Positions 42,032-50,349 of a stretch of 64,000 nucleotides of DNA are shown piece after piece. The stretch is taken from NCBI RefSeq assembly GCF_027257875.1, contig NZ_JAPVQY010000007.1, positions 1-64,000 of the forward strand, given 5' to 3'. The first letter of the stretch is position 1. Each line of letters starts with the position of its first letter. The DNA is from Burkholderia sp. IMCC1007 (GTDB lineage: Bacteria; Pseudomonadota; Gammaproteobacteria; Burkholderiales; Burkholderiaceae). The translations under genes were made by a program, and so were the position numbers. The notes below the pieces were generated by a model. That model was not told the origin of the DNA, made no database searches, and worked only from the letters and a program-made list of their open reading frames with translations.

Positions 42032-42520
42032 ATGGAAAAAACGAATCCCGCCGACCTGCCGGCTTTCCCGCTCGATCTGTACGACGAACCCGGGCACCTG
42101 ATCCGGCGCGCGCACCAGATCGCGGTTGCGATGTTCTACGAGAAGCTGGGCCGGGACGTGACGCCGGTGCAGTACGCGGTCCTGCGGATGCTCTACGAGT
42201 GTCCGGGGCTCGACCAGGTGACGCTCGCGCAGCGGGTTGCGCTCGATACGTCGACCACCGCGGATCTCGCGGTGCGGCTCGAGGCGAAAGGATTGATCGT
42301 GCGCGAAGTGCTGCCGCGGCGTCAGCGGCGGCTGCTGTTGACGCCGGCGGGCGTCGAGCTGCTCACGCACCTGATTCCGTCGGTGAAGGAATTGCGGGCC
42401 GGGCTGTTCGACGGAATGGGCGAGGACGATGCGCAGGAACTGGTGCGGCTGCTGCGCAAGTTCGTGCATCTGAACAACGAGCAGAGCCGCGCGCCGCTGC
42501 GGGTCGGCGAGGATTCGTAG
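42032..42520 (+). CDS. MarR-family regulator of the vanillate-type cluster
   Basis: A 162-residue winged-helix regulator. The DNA-binding region is at about 55-110 (VTLAQRVALDTSTTADLAVRLEAKGLIVREVLPRRQRRLLLTPAG) with flanking dimerisation helices. It is divergent from vanA across a gap with a palindromic operator, so it most likely represses the demethylation genes and is released by the aromatic acid or its ester. It converges with the TetR gene. In other genera vanAB is controlled by GntR or PadR types, so a MarR regulator is not unusual. Confidence 0.87.
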   Translation: MEKTNPADLPAFPLDLYDEPGHLIRRAHQIAVAMFYEKLGRDVTPVQYAVLRMLYECPGLDQVTLAQRVALDTSTTADLAVRLEAKGLIVREVLPRRQRRLLLTPAGVELLTHLIPSVKELRAGLFDGMGEDDAQELVRLLRKFVHLNNEQSRAPLRVGEDS

Positions 42521-42595
42521 CGGTTCCTGATTCCCGCGCGACGGCGCAGAAGCCGCGGCGCGGCGGCGGCGGGCGTGCTGCGCGCCCCTGCCTGC

Positions 42596-42621
42596 GTCAC
42601 GCGTGACGTGTCACGTCACGC
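42596..42621. other. Overlapping GTCACG/CGTGAC palindromes between convergent genes
   Basis: GTCACGCGTGAC (42596-42607) is a perfect 12-bp palindrome. GCGTGACGTG-T-CACGTCACGC (42601-42621) is a second, overlapping one with 10-bp arms. They lie at the shared 3' end of the MarR and TetR genes and cover the TetR stop codon. A two-way terminator-like hairpin or a protein site are both possible. Confidence 0.5.
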
Positions 42622-43362
42622 ACGCGGCGCTTCTCCTTCCAATCGCCGCACCGCTTCCGCGACTTCATTCCTGAAGCGCACCAGCGCCGCCTGCTCGGGC
42701 GCGGGCGGCTGCACGGCCGCCCACAGCATGTCGATCAGCTGCGTGGCCGTCGTTTCCGTATCGAGCTTGCGGTGCCCGAGGATCGCATCCCACAGCACGT
42801 GCTCGATCGGCCCGAACACCATCGAGCGCAGCAGGCTCAGCGGCATGTCGCGGCGCACCTGCCCGGCCGCCTGGCCGCGCGCGAGCACGTCCATCAGCGG
42901 CGCCGTGTAGCGGCGCTGCAGCGCGGTGAGCTCGTCGCTCAGCGCATGCTGCTTCGCACGTCCTTCCGACAGCACCAGCGCGCACAGCCCCGTGCCATTC
43001 ACCAGCATCAGCCGCAAGTGCGTGCGCACGATGAACGCGAACTGCTGCTGCACCGACGCCTCGAGCGGCATCCCGTGTTCGAACGCGGCAATGATTTCGT
43101 CATACCAATCCGCGATCACGCGCGCGCACAGCTCGCGCTTGCCGCGGAAATAGCTGAACACCGTGGCCTCCGACACGCCGACGCGCTGCGCGATCTCGGC
43201 GGCCGTCGCATGCTCGTAACCCTTCTCGGCGAACACTTCCCGACCGGCGCGGAGGATGTCCTGCACGCGCTGCTGGGACTTGCGCCCGGCGGGGGCGCGC
43301 GACGAGTCGGCGCGGTCGGCTTTGGCGGTGGCGGTCATGGTGTCGGCGGTAGCGGCTGTCAT
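42616..43362 (-). CDS. TetR-family regulator divergent from the liu operon
   Basis: A 248-residue TetR-type regulator. The helix-turn-helix region (about 30-80) is ILRAGREVFAEKGYEHATAAEIAQRVGVSEATVFSYFRGKRELCARVI. The C-terminal ligand domain is helical. The start was set at 43362 (MTAATADTM) rather than at a GTG at 43386 that falls in the likely operator. It is divergent from isovaleryl-CoA dehydrogenase with 172 bases between starts and probably senses an acyl-CoA of leucine breakdown. In other bacteria liu genes are controlled by the MerR-type LiuR, so this would be a different regulator type. Confidence 0.85.
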   Translation of the reverse strand: MTAATADTMTATAKADRADSSRAPAGRKSQQRVQDILRAGREVFAEKGYEHATAAEIAQRVGVSEATVFSYFRGKRELCARVIADWYDEIIAAFEHGMPLEASVQQQFAFIVRTHLRLMLVNGTGLCALVLSEGRAKQHALSDELTALQRRYTAPLMDVLARGQAAGQVRRDMPLSLLRSMVFGPIEHVLWDAILGHRKLDTETTATQLIDMLWAAVQPPAPEQAALVRFRNEVAEAVRRLEGEAPRA

Positions 43363-43376
43363 GCCGCGATGATATC

Positions 43377-43389
43377 TGAGTATCACTCA
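43377..43389. promoter_or_regulatory. Candidate TetR operator TGAGT-ATC-ACTCA
   Basis: A perfect 5-bp inverted repeat with a 3-base spacer lies 15 bases upstream of the TetR start, in the divergent gap with the liu operon. It is AT-richer than its surroundings and precedes TTGACG (43398-43403). It is short, so the call rests mostly on position. Confidence 0.45.
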
Positions 43390-43534
43390 AAAAACTATTG
43401 ACGGCCGACCGGACGAGGCGCGAAACTGTGCAAAATTTCCGCTGCATTGGCTTAATGAATCGACGCATTGATCCGATTTGAGCGAAACTCAGAAATCGGC
43501 GCGTGCGACCCACTTTCTGGAACACGGAGGAGAC

Positions 43535-44716
43535 ATGATCAACCTGCCCGGCGTGCAATTCATGCTCGGTGAAGACATCGAGATGCTGCGCGACGCCGTC
43601 GCGACGTTTGCGGCGAAGGAAATCACGCCGCGCGCGGCGGAGGTCGACCGCACCGACCAGTTCCCGATGGATCTGTGGAAGAAGTTCGGCGATCTCGGCG
43701 TGCTCGGCATGACCGTCGCCGAGGAATACGGCGGCGCGAACATGGGCTACACCGCGCACATGGTCGCGATGGAGGAGATCTCGCGCGCATCGGCGTCGAT
43801 CGGCCTGTCGTACGGCGCGCACTCGAACCTGTGCGTGAACCAGATTCACCGCAACGGCACCGAAGCGCAGAAACAGAAATACCTGCCGAAGCTCGTGTCG
43901 GGCGAACACATCGGCGCGCTCGCGATGAGCGAGCCGAACGCCGGCTCCGACGTCGTCAGCATGAAGCTGCGCGCGGACAAGCGCGGCGACCGCTACGTGC
44001 TGAACGGCACGAAGATGTGGATCACCAACGGCCCCGACTGCGACACGCTGGTGGTCTACGCGAAGACGGACGTCGAAGCGAATTCGCGCGGCATCACCGC
44101 ATTCATCGTCGAGAAGGGGATGAAGGGCTTCTCGGTCGCGCAGAAGCTCGACAAGCTCGGCATGCGCGGGTCGCACACGGGCGAGCTCGTGTTCCAGGAC
44201 GTCGAAGTGCCCGAAGAGAACATCCTCGGCCAGCTCAACGGTGGCGTGAAGGTGCTGATGAGCGGCCTCGACTACGAGCGTGCGGTGCTGTCGGGTGGGC
44301 CGACGGGCATCATGGCCGCGTGTCTCGACGCGGTCGTGCCGTATATCCACGACCGCAAGCAGTTCGGCCAGGCGATCGGCGAATTCCAGCTGATCCAGGG
44401 CAAGGTCGCCGACATGTACACCACGTTCCAGGCGTGCCGCGCGTATCTGTACGCGGTCGGCCGCCATCTCGACTCGGCGGGCAGCGACCATATTCGCCAG
44501 GTACGCAAGGACTGCGCGGGCGTGATCCTCTACACGGCCGAAAAGGCGACGTGGATGGCCGGCGAGGCGATCCAGATCCTCGGCGGCAACGGCTACATCA
44601 ACGAATACCCGGTCGGCCGCCTGTGGCGCGATGCGAAGCTGTACGAGATCGGCGCCGGCACGAGCGAGATCCGCCGGATGCTGATCGGCCGCGAGCTGTT
44701 CGCGGAAACGATGTAA
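43535..44716 (+). CDS. liuA: Isovaleryl-CoA dehydrogenase
   Basis: A 393-residue FAD-dependent acyl-CoA dehydrogenase converting isovaleryl-CoA to 3-methylcrotonyl-CoA in leucine breakdown. Conserved parts include [72 protein letters not shown] and [39 protein letters not shown], the usual Ivd pattern. The ATG at 43535 was chosen over a TTG at 43478 because GGAGGAG lies 5-11 bases upstream. It is the first gene of a four-gene operon (gaps of 31, 19 and 36 bases) with the 3-methylcrotonyl-CoA carboxylase subunits and hydratase. Confidence 0.93.
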   Translation: MINLPGVQFMLGEDIEMLRDAVATFAAKEITPRAAEVDRTDQFPMDLWKKFGDLGVLGMTVAEEYGGANMGYTAHMVAMEEISRASASIGLSYGAHSNLCVNQIHRNGTEAQKQKYLPKLVSGEHIGALAMSEPNAGSDVVSMKLRADKRGDRYVLNGTKMWITNGPDCDTLVVYAKTDVEANSRGITAFIVEKGMKGFSVAQKLDKLGMRGSHTGELVFQDVEVPEENILGQLNGGVKVLMSGLDYERAVLSGGPTGIMAACLDAVVPYIHDRKQFGQAIGEFQLIQGKVADMYTTFQACRAYLYAVGRHLDSAGSDHIRQVRKDCAGVILYTAEKATWMAGEAIQILGGNGYINEYPVGRLWRDAKLYEIGAGTSEIRRMLIGRELFAETM

Positions 44717-44747
44717 CGCCCCACGTCACGCGAACGGAGCCCCGTCG

Positions 44748-46355
44748 ATGCCGATCATCGAATCGAAACTGAATCCGCGTTCGGAAGAATTCCGCGCGAA
44801 CGCCGCGGCGCTGGAGGCGGTCGTCGCCGACCTGCGCGCGAAGATCGAACAGCTCGCGCAAGGCGGCGGCCAGGCCGCGCGCGACAAGCACCTGTCGCGC
44901 GGCAAGCTGCTGCCGCGCGACCGGATCGCGCAACTGCTCGACCCCGGTGCGCCGTTCCTCGAGCTGTCGCAGCTCGCGGCGAACGGCATGTACAACGACG
45001 ACGCGCCGGGCGCGGGCGTGATCACCGGCATCGGCCGGATCGCGGGCCGCGAATGCATGATCGTGTGCAACGACGCGACGGTCAAAGGCGGCACGTACTA
45101 CCCGATGACCGTGAAGAAGCACGTGCGCGCGCAGGAAATCGCCGCGGAAAACCGGCTGCCGTGCGTGTACCTCGTCGATTCGGGCGGCGCGAACCTGCCG
45201 AACCAGGACGACGTGTTTCCCGATCGCGATCACTTCGGCCGCATCTTCTTCAACCAGGCGACGATGTCGGCTGCCGGCATCGCGCAGATCGCCGTCGTGA
45301 TGGGCTCGTGCACGGCCGGCGGCGCGTATGTGCCGGCGATGAGCGACGAGTCGATCATCGTGAAGAACCAGGGCACGATTTTCCTCGGCGGCCCGCCGCT
45401 CGTGAAGGCCGCGACCGGCGAGGAAGTGAGCGCGGAGGATCTCGGCGGCGGCGACGTGCACACGCGACTGTCGGGCGTGGTCGACCATCTCGCGCAGAAC
45501 GACGCGCATGCGCTGTCGATCGCGCGCAACATCGTCGATCATCTCGCGCCGAAGATCGCATCGCCGGTGGCGCTGCGCGAACCGAAGCCGCCGCGCTACG
45601 ACGCGAAGAGCCTGTACGGCGTGATTCCCGTCGATACGCGCAAGCCGTTCGACGTGCGCGAGGTGATCGCGCGCATCGTCGACGATTCCGAATTCGACGA
45701 ATTCAAGGCGCGCTTCGGCACGACGCTCGTCACGGGCTTCGCGCACATCTGGGGCCATCCGGTCGGGATCATCGCGAACAACGGCATTCTGTTCTCCGAA
45801 TCGGCCGTGAAGGGCGCGCATTTCATCGAGCTGTGCTGCCAGCGCAAGATTCCGCTCGTGTTCCTGCAGAACATCACGGGTTTCATGGTCGGCCGCAAGT
45901 ACGAGAACGAAGGCATCGCGCGTCACGGCGCGAAGATGGTGACGGCCGTGTCGAACGCGAAGGTGCCGAAGTTCACGGTGATCATCGGCGGCTCGTTCGG
46001 CGCCGGCAACTACGGGATGTGCGGCCGCGCGTTCGGTCCGCGCTTCCTGTGGATGTGGCCGAACGCGCGGATCTCGGTGATGGGCGGCGAGCAGGCCGCG
46101 TCGGTGCTCGCGACCGTGCGTCGCGACGGCATCGAGGCGAAGGGCGGTGCGTGGTCGGCCGAGGAAGAAGATGCGTTCAAGCAGCCGATCCGCGACCAGT
46201 ACGAGCGCCAGGGGCATCCGTACTACGCGAGCGCGCGGCTGTGGGACGACGGCGTGATCGACCCCGCGCAGACGCGCGACGTGCTCGGGCTCGGCCTCGC
46301 CGCGTCGATGAACGCGCCGATCGACGACACGCGCTTCGGCGTGTTCCGCATGTAA
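44748..46355 (+). CDS. liuB: 3-methylcrotonyl-CoA carboxylase, carboxyltransferase subunit
   Basis: A 535-residue carboxyltransferase (beta) subunit. It transfers carboxyl from biotin to 3-methylcrotonyl-CoA to give 3-methylglutaconyl-CoA. N- and C-terminal crotonase-like halves are seen, with [15 protein letters not shown] opening ([19 protein letters not shown]), [57 protein letters not shown] and [17 protein letters not shown]. The last stretches ([36 protein letters not shown]) form the acyl-CoA pocket typical of MccB. It works with the biotin subunit encoded two genes downstream. Confidence 0.94.
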   Translation: MPIIESKLNPRSEEFRANAAALEAVVADLRAKIEQLAQGGGQAARDKHLSRGKLLPRDRIAQLLDPGAPFLELSQLAANGMYNDDAPGAGVITGIGRIAGRECMIVCNDATVKGGTYYPMTVKKHVRAQEIAAENRLPCVYLVDSGGANLPNQDDVFPDRDHFGRIFFNQATMSAAGIAQIAVVMGSCTAGGAYVPAMSDESIIVKNQGTIFLGGPPLVKAATGEEVSAEDLGGGDVHTRLSGVVDHLAQNDAHALSIARNIVDHLAPKIASPVALREPKPPRYDAKSLYGVIPVDTRKPFDVREVIARIVDDSEFDEFKARFGTTLVTGFAHIWGHPVGIIANNGILFSESAVKGAHFIELCCQRKIPLVFLQNITGFMVGRKYENEGIARHGAKMVTAVSNAKVPKFTVIIGGSFGAGNYGMCGRAFGPRFLWMWPNARISVMGGEQAASVLATVRRDGIEAKGGAWSAEEEDAFKQPIRDQYERQGHPYYASARLWDDGVIDPAQTRDVLGLGLAASMNAPIDDTRFGVFRM

Positions 46356-46374
46356 CGGCCGGGAGGACTCATCG

Positions 46375-47160
46375 ATGCGATACGAAACGATCAAGGTAAG
46401 CGAAGCCGGCCGCGTGGCGACCGTCACGCTCGCACGCCCCGACGTGCGCAACGCGTTCAACGAGACGACGATCGCCGAGCTGACCACCGCGTTCGAGTGG
46501 CTCGACGCGCACGAAGGCGTGCGCGCGATCGTGCTCGCCGCGGAAGGCCCGGCGTTCTGCGCGGGGGCGGACCTGAACTGGATGAAGAAGATGGCCGGTT
46601 ACTCGGACGACGAGAACCGCGCCGACGCGCGCAAGCTCGCGCGCATGCTCGAGGCGATCCACCGCTGCGGCAAGCCGGTGATCGCGCGCGTGCACGGCGA
46701 CGCGTATGCGGGCGGCGTGGGCCTCGTCGCGGCGGCCGATATCGCGATCGCGGCCGACGGCGCGAAGTTCTGCCTGTCCGAAGCGCGGCTCGGGTTGATT
46801 CCCGCGACGATCGCGCCGTACGTCGTGCGCGCGATGGGCGAACGCGCCGCGCGCCGCTACTTCACGACGGCCGAAGTGTTCGACAGCACACGCGCCGCAG
46901 CGCTCGGCTTCATTCACGACGCGGTGCCGGCCGACGCGCTCGACGACACGGTCGCGAAGCTGGCCGCGGCGCTCGTCGCGAACGGCCCCGACGCGGTGAA
47001 GGCGTGCAAGCGGCTCGTCGCGGACGTGGCCGGCCGGCCGCTCGACGCGACGCTGATCGAGCAGACCGCCGACTGGATCGCGCGGACCCGCGCAGGCGCG
47101 GAAGCGCGCGAAGGGATCGCATCGTTCCTCGAAAAGCGCACGCCTTCGTGGCGTGACTGA
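46375..47160 (+). CDS. liuC: 3-methylglutaconyl-CoA hydratase (enoyl-CoA hydratase family)
   Basis: A 261-residue crotonase-fold enzyme, hydrating 3-methylglutaconyl-CoA to HMG-CoA. The oxyanion motifs are FCAGADLNWMKKM and HGDAYAGGVGLVAAADIAIA. The catalytic acidic region is SEARLGLIPATIAPYVVRAMG. Length is normal. The position between the two 3-methylcrotonyl-CoA carboxylase subunits is the classic liu order and supports the specific function over a general enoyl-CoA hydratase. GGGAGGA precedes the ATG. Confidence 0.92.
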   Translation: MRYETIKVSEAGRVATVTLARPDVRNAFNETTIAELTTAFEWLDAHEGVRAIVLAAEGPAFCAGADLNWMKKMAGYSDDENRADARKLARMLEAIHRCGKPVIARVHGDAYAGGVGLVAAADIAIAADGAKFCLSEARLGLIPATIAPYVVRAMGERAARRYFTTAEVFDSTRAAALGFIHDAVPADALDDTVAKLAAALVANGPDAVKACKRLVADVAGRPLDATLIEQTADWIARTRAGAEAREGIASFLEKRTPSWRD

Positions 47161-47196
47161 TGGCGTGCCAATAACTTTCCGGACGATACCGAAGCC

Positions 47197-49197
47197 ATGT
47201 TCGACAAGATTCTGATCGCCAACCGCGGTGAAATCGCGTGCCGCGTCGCCGCGACCTGCAAACGTCTCGGGATCGCGAGCGTTGCCGTCTATTCCGACGC
47301 GGATGCGCACGCGAAACATGTCGCCGCATGCGACGAAGCCGTGCATATCGGCGGCTCGGCGGCAGCGGACAGCTACCTGCGCATCGAGCGCATCATCGAG
47401 GCCGCGCGCGCCACCGGCGCGCAGGCCATTCACCCCGGCTACGGCTTTCTGTCGGAGAACGAAGATTTCGCGCACGCGTGCGAAGCGGCCGGCATCACGT
47501 TCATCGGGCCGCCGGTCGACGCGATCGCGGCGATGGGCTCGAAGGCGGCCGCGAAGGCGCTGATGCACGCGGCCGCGGTGCCGCTCGTGCCCGGCTATCA
47601 CGGCGACGACCAGGATGCGGCCAACCTGCATCGCGAGGCCGACGAGATCGGCTACCCGGTGCTGCTGAAGGCGAGCGCGGGCGGCGGCGGCAAGGGGATG
47701 CGCGTGGTCGAGCGCTCCGAGGACTTCCTTGCGGCGCTCGCATCGTGCCAGCGCGAGGCCGCGAGCAGCTTCGGCAACGACCGCGTGCTGATCGAGAAAT
47801 ACCTGACGCGGCCGCGTCACGTCGAAGTGCAGGTGTTCGGCGACACGCACGGCAACACCGTCTATCTGTTCGATCGCGACTGCTCGGTGCAGCGCCGTCA
47901 CCAGAAGGTGCTCGAGGAAGCGCCGGCGCCGGGTCTGCACGAGGACGTGCGCGAGGCGATGGGCGAAGCGGCCGTCGCGGCCGCGCGCGCGGTGAATTAC
48001 GTCGGCGCGGGCACCGTCGAATTCATCATGACGGGCGAAGCGTTCTACTTCATGGAGATGAACACGCGGCTGCAGGTCGAGCATCCGGTCACCGAGATGG
48101 TCACGGGGCTCGACCTCGTCGAGTGGCAACTGCGCGTCGCAGCGGGCGAGCCGCTGCCGCTGAAGCAGGACGAGTTGCGCGTGCAGGGTCATGCGATCGA
48201 AGCGCGTCTTTACGCGGAGAACCCGGCGCGCGGCTTCCTGCCGTCGACGGGCACGCTGAAGCACCTGCGGCTGCCGCAAGGCGTCGAGTTCGCGATCGGC
48301 GCGCCGGTGCGCGTCGACAGCGGCGTGCGCGAAGGCGATGCGATCACGCCGTTCTACGATCCGATGATCGCGAAGCTGATCGTGCACGGCGCGGACCGCG
48401 AGGAAGCGCTGGGCCGGATGCTGCGTGCGCTGCGCGCATGCGAAGTGGTCGGCCTGCACACCAATGCCGCGTTCCTGCAGCGGATCGTTACTTGCGCGCC
48501 GTTCGCGATCGCCGATCTCGACACGGGGCTGATCGAGCGCAATCACGATGCGCTGTTCGCGCCGCAACAGCCGCCGCGCGCGACGCTCGCGCTGGCCTGC
48601 GCGGCATTGCTCGCACGCGAACGCGACGCGGCTGCGCGGGAGGGGGCGTCGCCGTGGTGTTCGCTGCCGGACTGGCGGCTGAACGGCGGCTATCGCCGCA
48701 CGCTCGACTGGCATGCGCTCGAACGCGAAGCCGACGTGACGGTGACTTACGACGACGACGGCAACGGCGCGGGCATCGCGGTCGGCGATGCGGCCGCGCA
48801 ACCGTTCGCGTGGGTGCGCGGCGCGACGCCGGTCGACTTCGACGTGACGCTCGGCGGCGTGCGCAGCAGCGGCCGCGTGTATGCGGACGGCGACAGTTTC
48901 CACGTGTTCACGCAGGGCATGGCCGAGACGCTCGAATGGCGCAACGACCTGGCGCACGCGGGCGATGTCGAGCATGGCGGCGGCCGCCTGACCGCGCCGA
49001 TGCCCGGCAAGGTCATCGCGGTGCTGGTCGAGCCGGGGCAGAAGGTCGACGCCGGCGCGCCGCTGATCGTGATGGAAGCGATGAAGATGGAGCACACGAT
49101 CGGCGCGCCGGGCGCGGGAGTCGTCGCGGAAGTGCTGTACGGCGTCGGCGATCAGGTTGCGGACGGTGCGCAGTTGCTGGTGATGGCGGAAGGCTGA
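47197..49197 (+). CDS. liuD: 3-methylcrotonyl-CoA carboxylase, biotin-containing subunit
   Basis: A 666-residue alpha subunit. It has a biotin carboxylase domain (1-450: FDKILIANRGEIACRV, GGGGKGMRVV, EKYLTRPRHVEVQV, FMEMNTRLQVEHPVTEMVTG), a BT linker domain and a C-terminal biotinyl domain with the acceptor lysine K630 in EAMKMEH. It charges biotin with bicarbonate and ATP for the LiuB subunit. It is the last gene of the liu operon and is followed 11 bases later by a 12-bp hairpin. HMG-CoA lyase (liuE) is not in the window. Confidence 0.94.
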   Translation: MFDKILIANRGEIACRVAATCKRLGIASVAVYSDADAHAKHVAACDEAVHIGGSAAADSYLRIERIIEAARATGAQAIHPGYGFLSENEDFAHACEAAGITFIGPPVDAIAAMGSKAAAKALMHAAAVPLVPGYHGDDQDAANLHREADEIGYPVLLKASAGGGGKGMRVVERSEDFLAALASCQREAASSFGNDRVLIEKYLTRPRHVEVQVFGDTHGNTVYLFDRDCSVQRRHQKVLEEAPAPGLHEDVREAMGEAAVAAARAVNYVGAGTVEFIMTGEAFYFMEMNTRLQVEHPVTEMVTGLDLVEWQLRVAAGEPLPLKQDELRVQGHAIEARLYAENPARGFLPSTGTLKHLRLPQGVEFAIGAPVRVDSGVREGDAITPFYDPMIAKLIVHGADREEALGRMLRALRACEVVGLHTNAAFLQRIVTCAPFAIADLDTGLIERNHDALFAPQQPPRATLALACAALLARERDAAAREGASPWCSLPDWRLNGGYRRTLDWHALEREADVTVTYDDDGNGAGIAVGDAAAQPFAWVRGATPVDFDVTLGGVRSSGRVYADGDSFHVFTQGMAETLEWRNDLAHAGDVEHGGGRLTAPMPGKVIAVLVEPGQKVDAGAPLIVMEAMKMEHTIGAPGAGVVAEVLYGVGDQVADGAQLLVMAEG

Positions 49198-49208
49198 GCG
49201 TTGTATGC

Positions 49209-49236
49209 GCGTGAGGGCCGTTGCCGGCTCTCACGC
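49209..49236 (+). terminator. Hairpin after the liu operon
   Basis: GCGTGAGGGCCG pairs with CGGCTCTCACGC over 12 bp (one G-T pair) with a TTGC loop, starting 11 bases after the liuD stop. It is a strong stem without a U-tract, so it is either a terminator of the non-canonical kind or a 3'-end stabiliser for the operon mRNA. Confidence 0.55.
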
Positions 49237-49426
49237 ACGGGCCATCGTGCCCCGTATTATCCAAGCGTGCCGGACACCACTGCGCCAGAAGTTTTGTGCC
49301 TTCCAGGGTATCGAGAAAGGTGTTGCCCTATCAACTCAAGTACAAAATTCTGCCAACGGTAACGTCATTCAAGCGTCTCCTGCTGCTCGCGTACAATGGC
49401 TTCGTCAAGCAGGAGGATCGCTTTTG

Positions 49427-49765
49427 ATGGACGGTCGTCTGATAGAGATGGTGCGGGATGAGGCCGATTCGCCACTATGGGGCGAGCTCGAGATTACCGA
49501 GGACACGGATCTCTGCATCGATCTTGAAATTTCCGACAGGGCCATGTTGAGATTGATGCGGAGATTTTCGGAAACGTTTGGTGTTGATATTTCCGATTTC
49601 GATATTGATTATTATTACCCTTCCCGGAAACTGGGATTGGGTCGATTCTTGATGGCGGTATTCAGGTCGCGATTCAGCGCCGACGCCAGGGACAAAATAC
49701 TGGAACGTCCGCTCACCATCAAAATGATGGAGGCGGCGATTGAAACCGGGCGGTGGGCGATGTAA
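49427..49765 (+). CDS. DUF1493-like small acidic protein
   Basis: A 112-residue protein. The part ITEDTDLCIDLEISDRAMLRLMRRFSETFGVDISDFDIDYYYPS follows the pattern of DUF1493, whose members resemble acyl carrier proteins in layout but lack a known role (DLGI.GDDA..L...F...FGVD.S.F....YFP). The normal Gly-Asp-Asp is SDRAM here. Codon use is much more AT-rich than in the flanking liu and PLC genes, which suggests transfer. The start at 49427 has AGGAGG upstream and overlaps (TGATG) the stop of a short frame (TTG 49221 to TGA 49427, 68 codons). That frame might be a partner gene or a remnant, so translation coupling is possible. Function unknown. Confidence 0.7.
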   Translation: MDGRLIEMVRDEADSPLWGELEITEDTDLCIDLEISDRAMLRLMRRFSETFGVDISDFDIDYYYPSRKLGLGRFLMAVFRSRFSADARDKILERPLTIKMMEAAIETGRWAM

Positions 49766-50103
49766 CCACTCGAAAAACCGGCCAGGCATCGCCCGGTTCG
49801 TTGCGGGCCATCCATGTCAGTGCCCCGGCACGCCGTCCGCTGAAACGGCGCGCTGTTCCCGCTGTGCGCCGCCCCACGCGCCACACCGGCTCCTTCGAAT
49901 CTCCCGCGCCGCCGCCGATGACCGCCCCGGCCTTTCTATCGACGGCGCACCTGCCATTTCCACACCCACGCGGGCATCTGCATGCACGCCGGCCCCTGTC
50001 GCGCGACACTCTCGTGTAACACGTCAAACTTAGCATCTCGGCGTCGATATGACCGACGCGGCTTCGCGTCCGCGTCACGTCATCCCATCCACGGAGAACC
50101 GTT
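49766..50103. other. Intergenic region before the lipoprotein gene
   Basis: About 340 bases with no convincing gene. AACCGG...CCGGTT near 49775-49803 gives a stem with a T-run on the minus strand only, so it would terminate leftward transcription, for which there is no gene. TCACGTCATCCCATCCACGGAGAACC just before 50104 provides the ribosome site (GGAG) of the lipoprotein gene. Confidence 0.4.
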
Positions 50104-50307
50104 ATGCGAAAGTCGGCCCTGCGGCCTTTGGCGGTCGCCGGCGTGCTCACGCTGATCGCACTCCTTAGCGCCTGCAACGACGACCTGACCGCCACCCCTG
50201 CGCCAGTCGCGCAGCAGAAGGCCGCATGCGGCGGCGGCACGGTCGCGACCGCGCAACTGCACTGCCCGCCGGGCTTCACCGCACCCGCTTCGTCGCCCGC
50301 ATCCTGA
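50104..50307 (+). CDS. Small lipoprotein upstream of phospholipase C
   Basis: A 67-residue protein with a lipoprotein signal: basic MRKSALR, a hydrophobic core, then the lipobox LLSAC with Cys at residue 24. The mature part is only about 44 residues with two more cysteines (AACGGG, LHCPPGF). The +2 residue after Cys is Asn. No domain is recognised. It ends 42 bases before the phospholipase C gene and is probably co-transcribed, so a helper role in folding or release of the enzyme is possible but unproven. GGAG lies 7 bases upstream of the ATG. Confidence 0.7.
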   Translation: MRKSALRPLAVAGVLTLIALLSACNDDLTATPAPVAQQKAACGGGTVATAQLHCPPGFTAPASSPAS

Positions 50308-50349
50308 TACCGGCCGATTCCACCAGAAATCCAATCACGAGCACTCAGC

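Noticed and set aside
46369-49095. 908-codon open frame antisense to liuC and liuD
   Set aside because: The opposite strand encodes well-conserved enzymes with motifs; the antisense frame has no ribosome site or domain.
49775-49803. AACCGG/CCGGTT stem as terminator of the DUF1493 gene
   Set aside because: The T-run lies on the wrong side for plus-strand transcription, and no minus-strand gene ends there.
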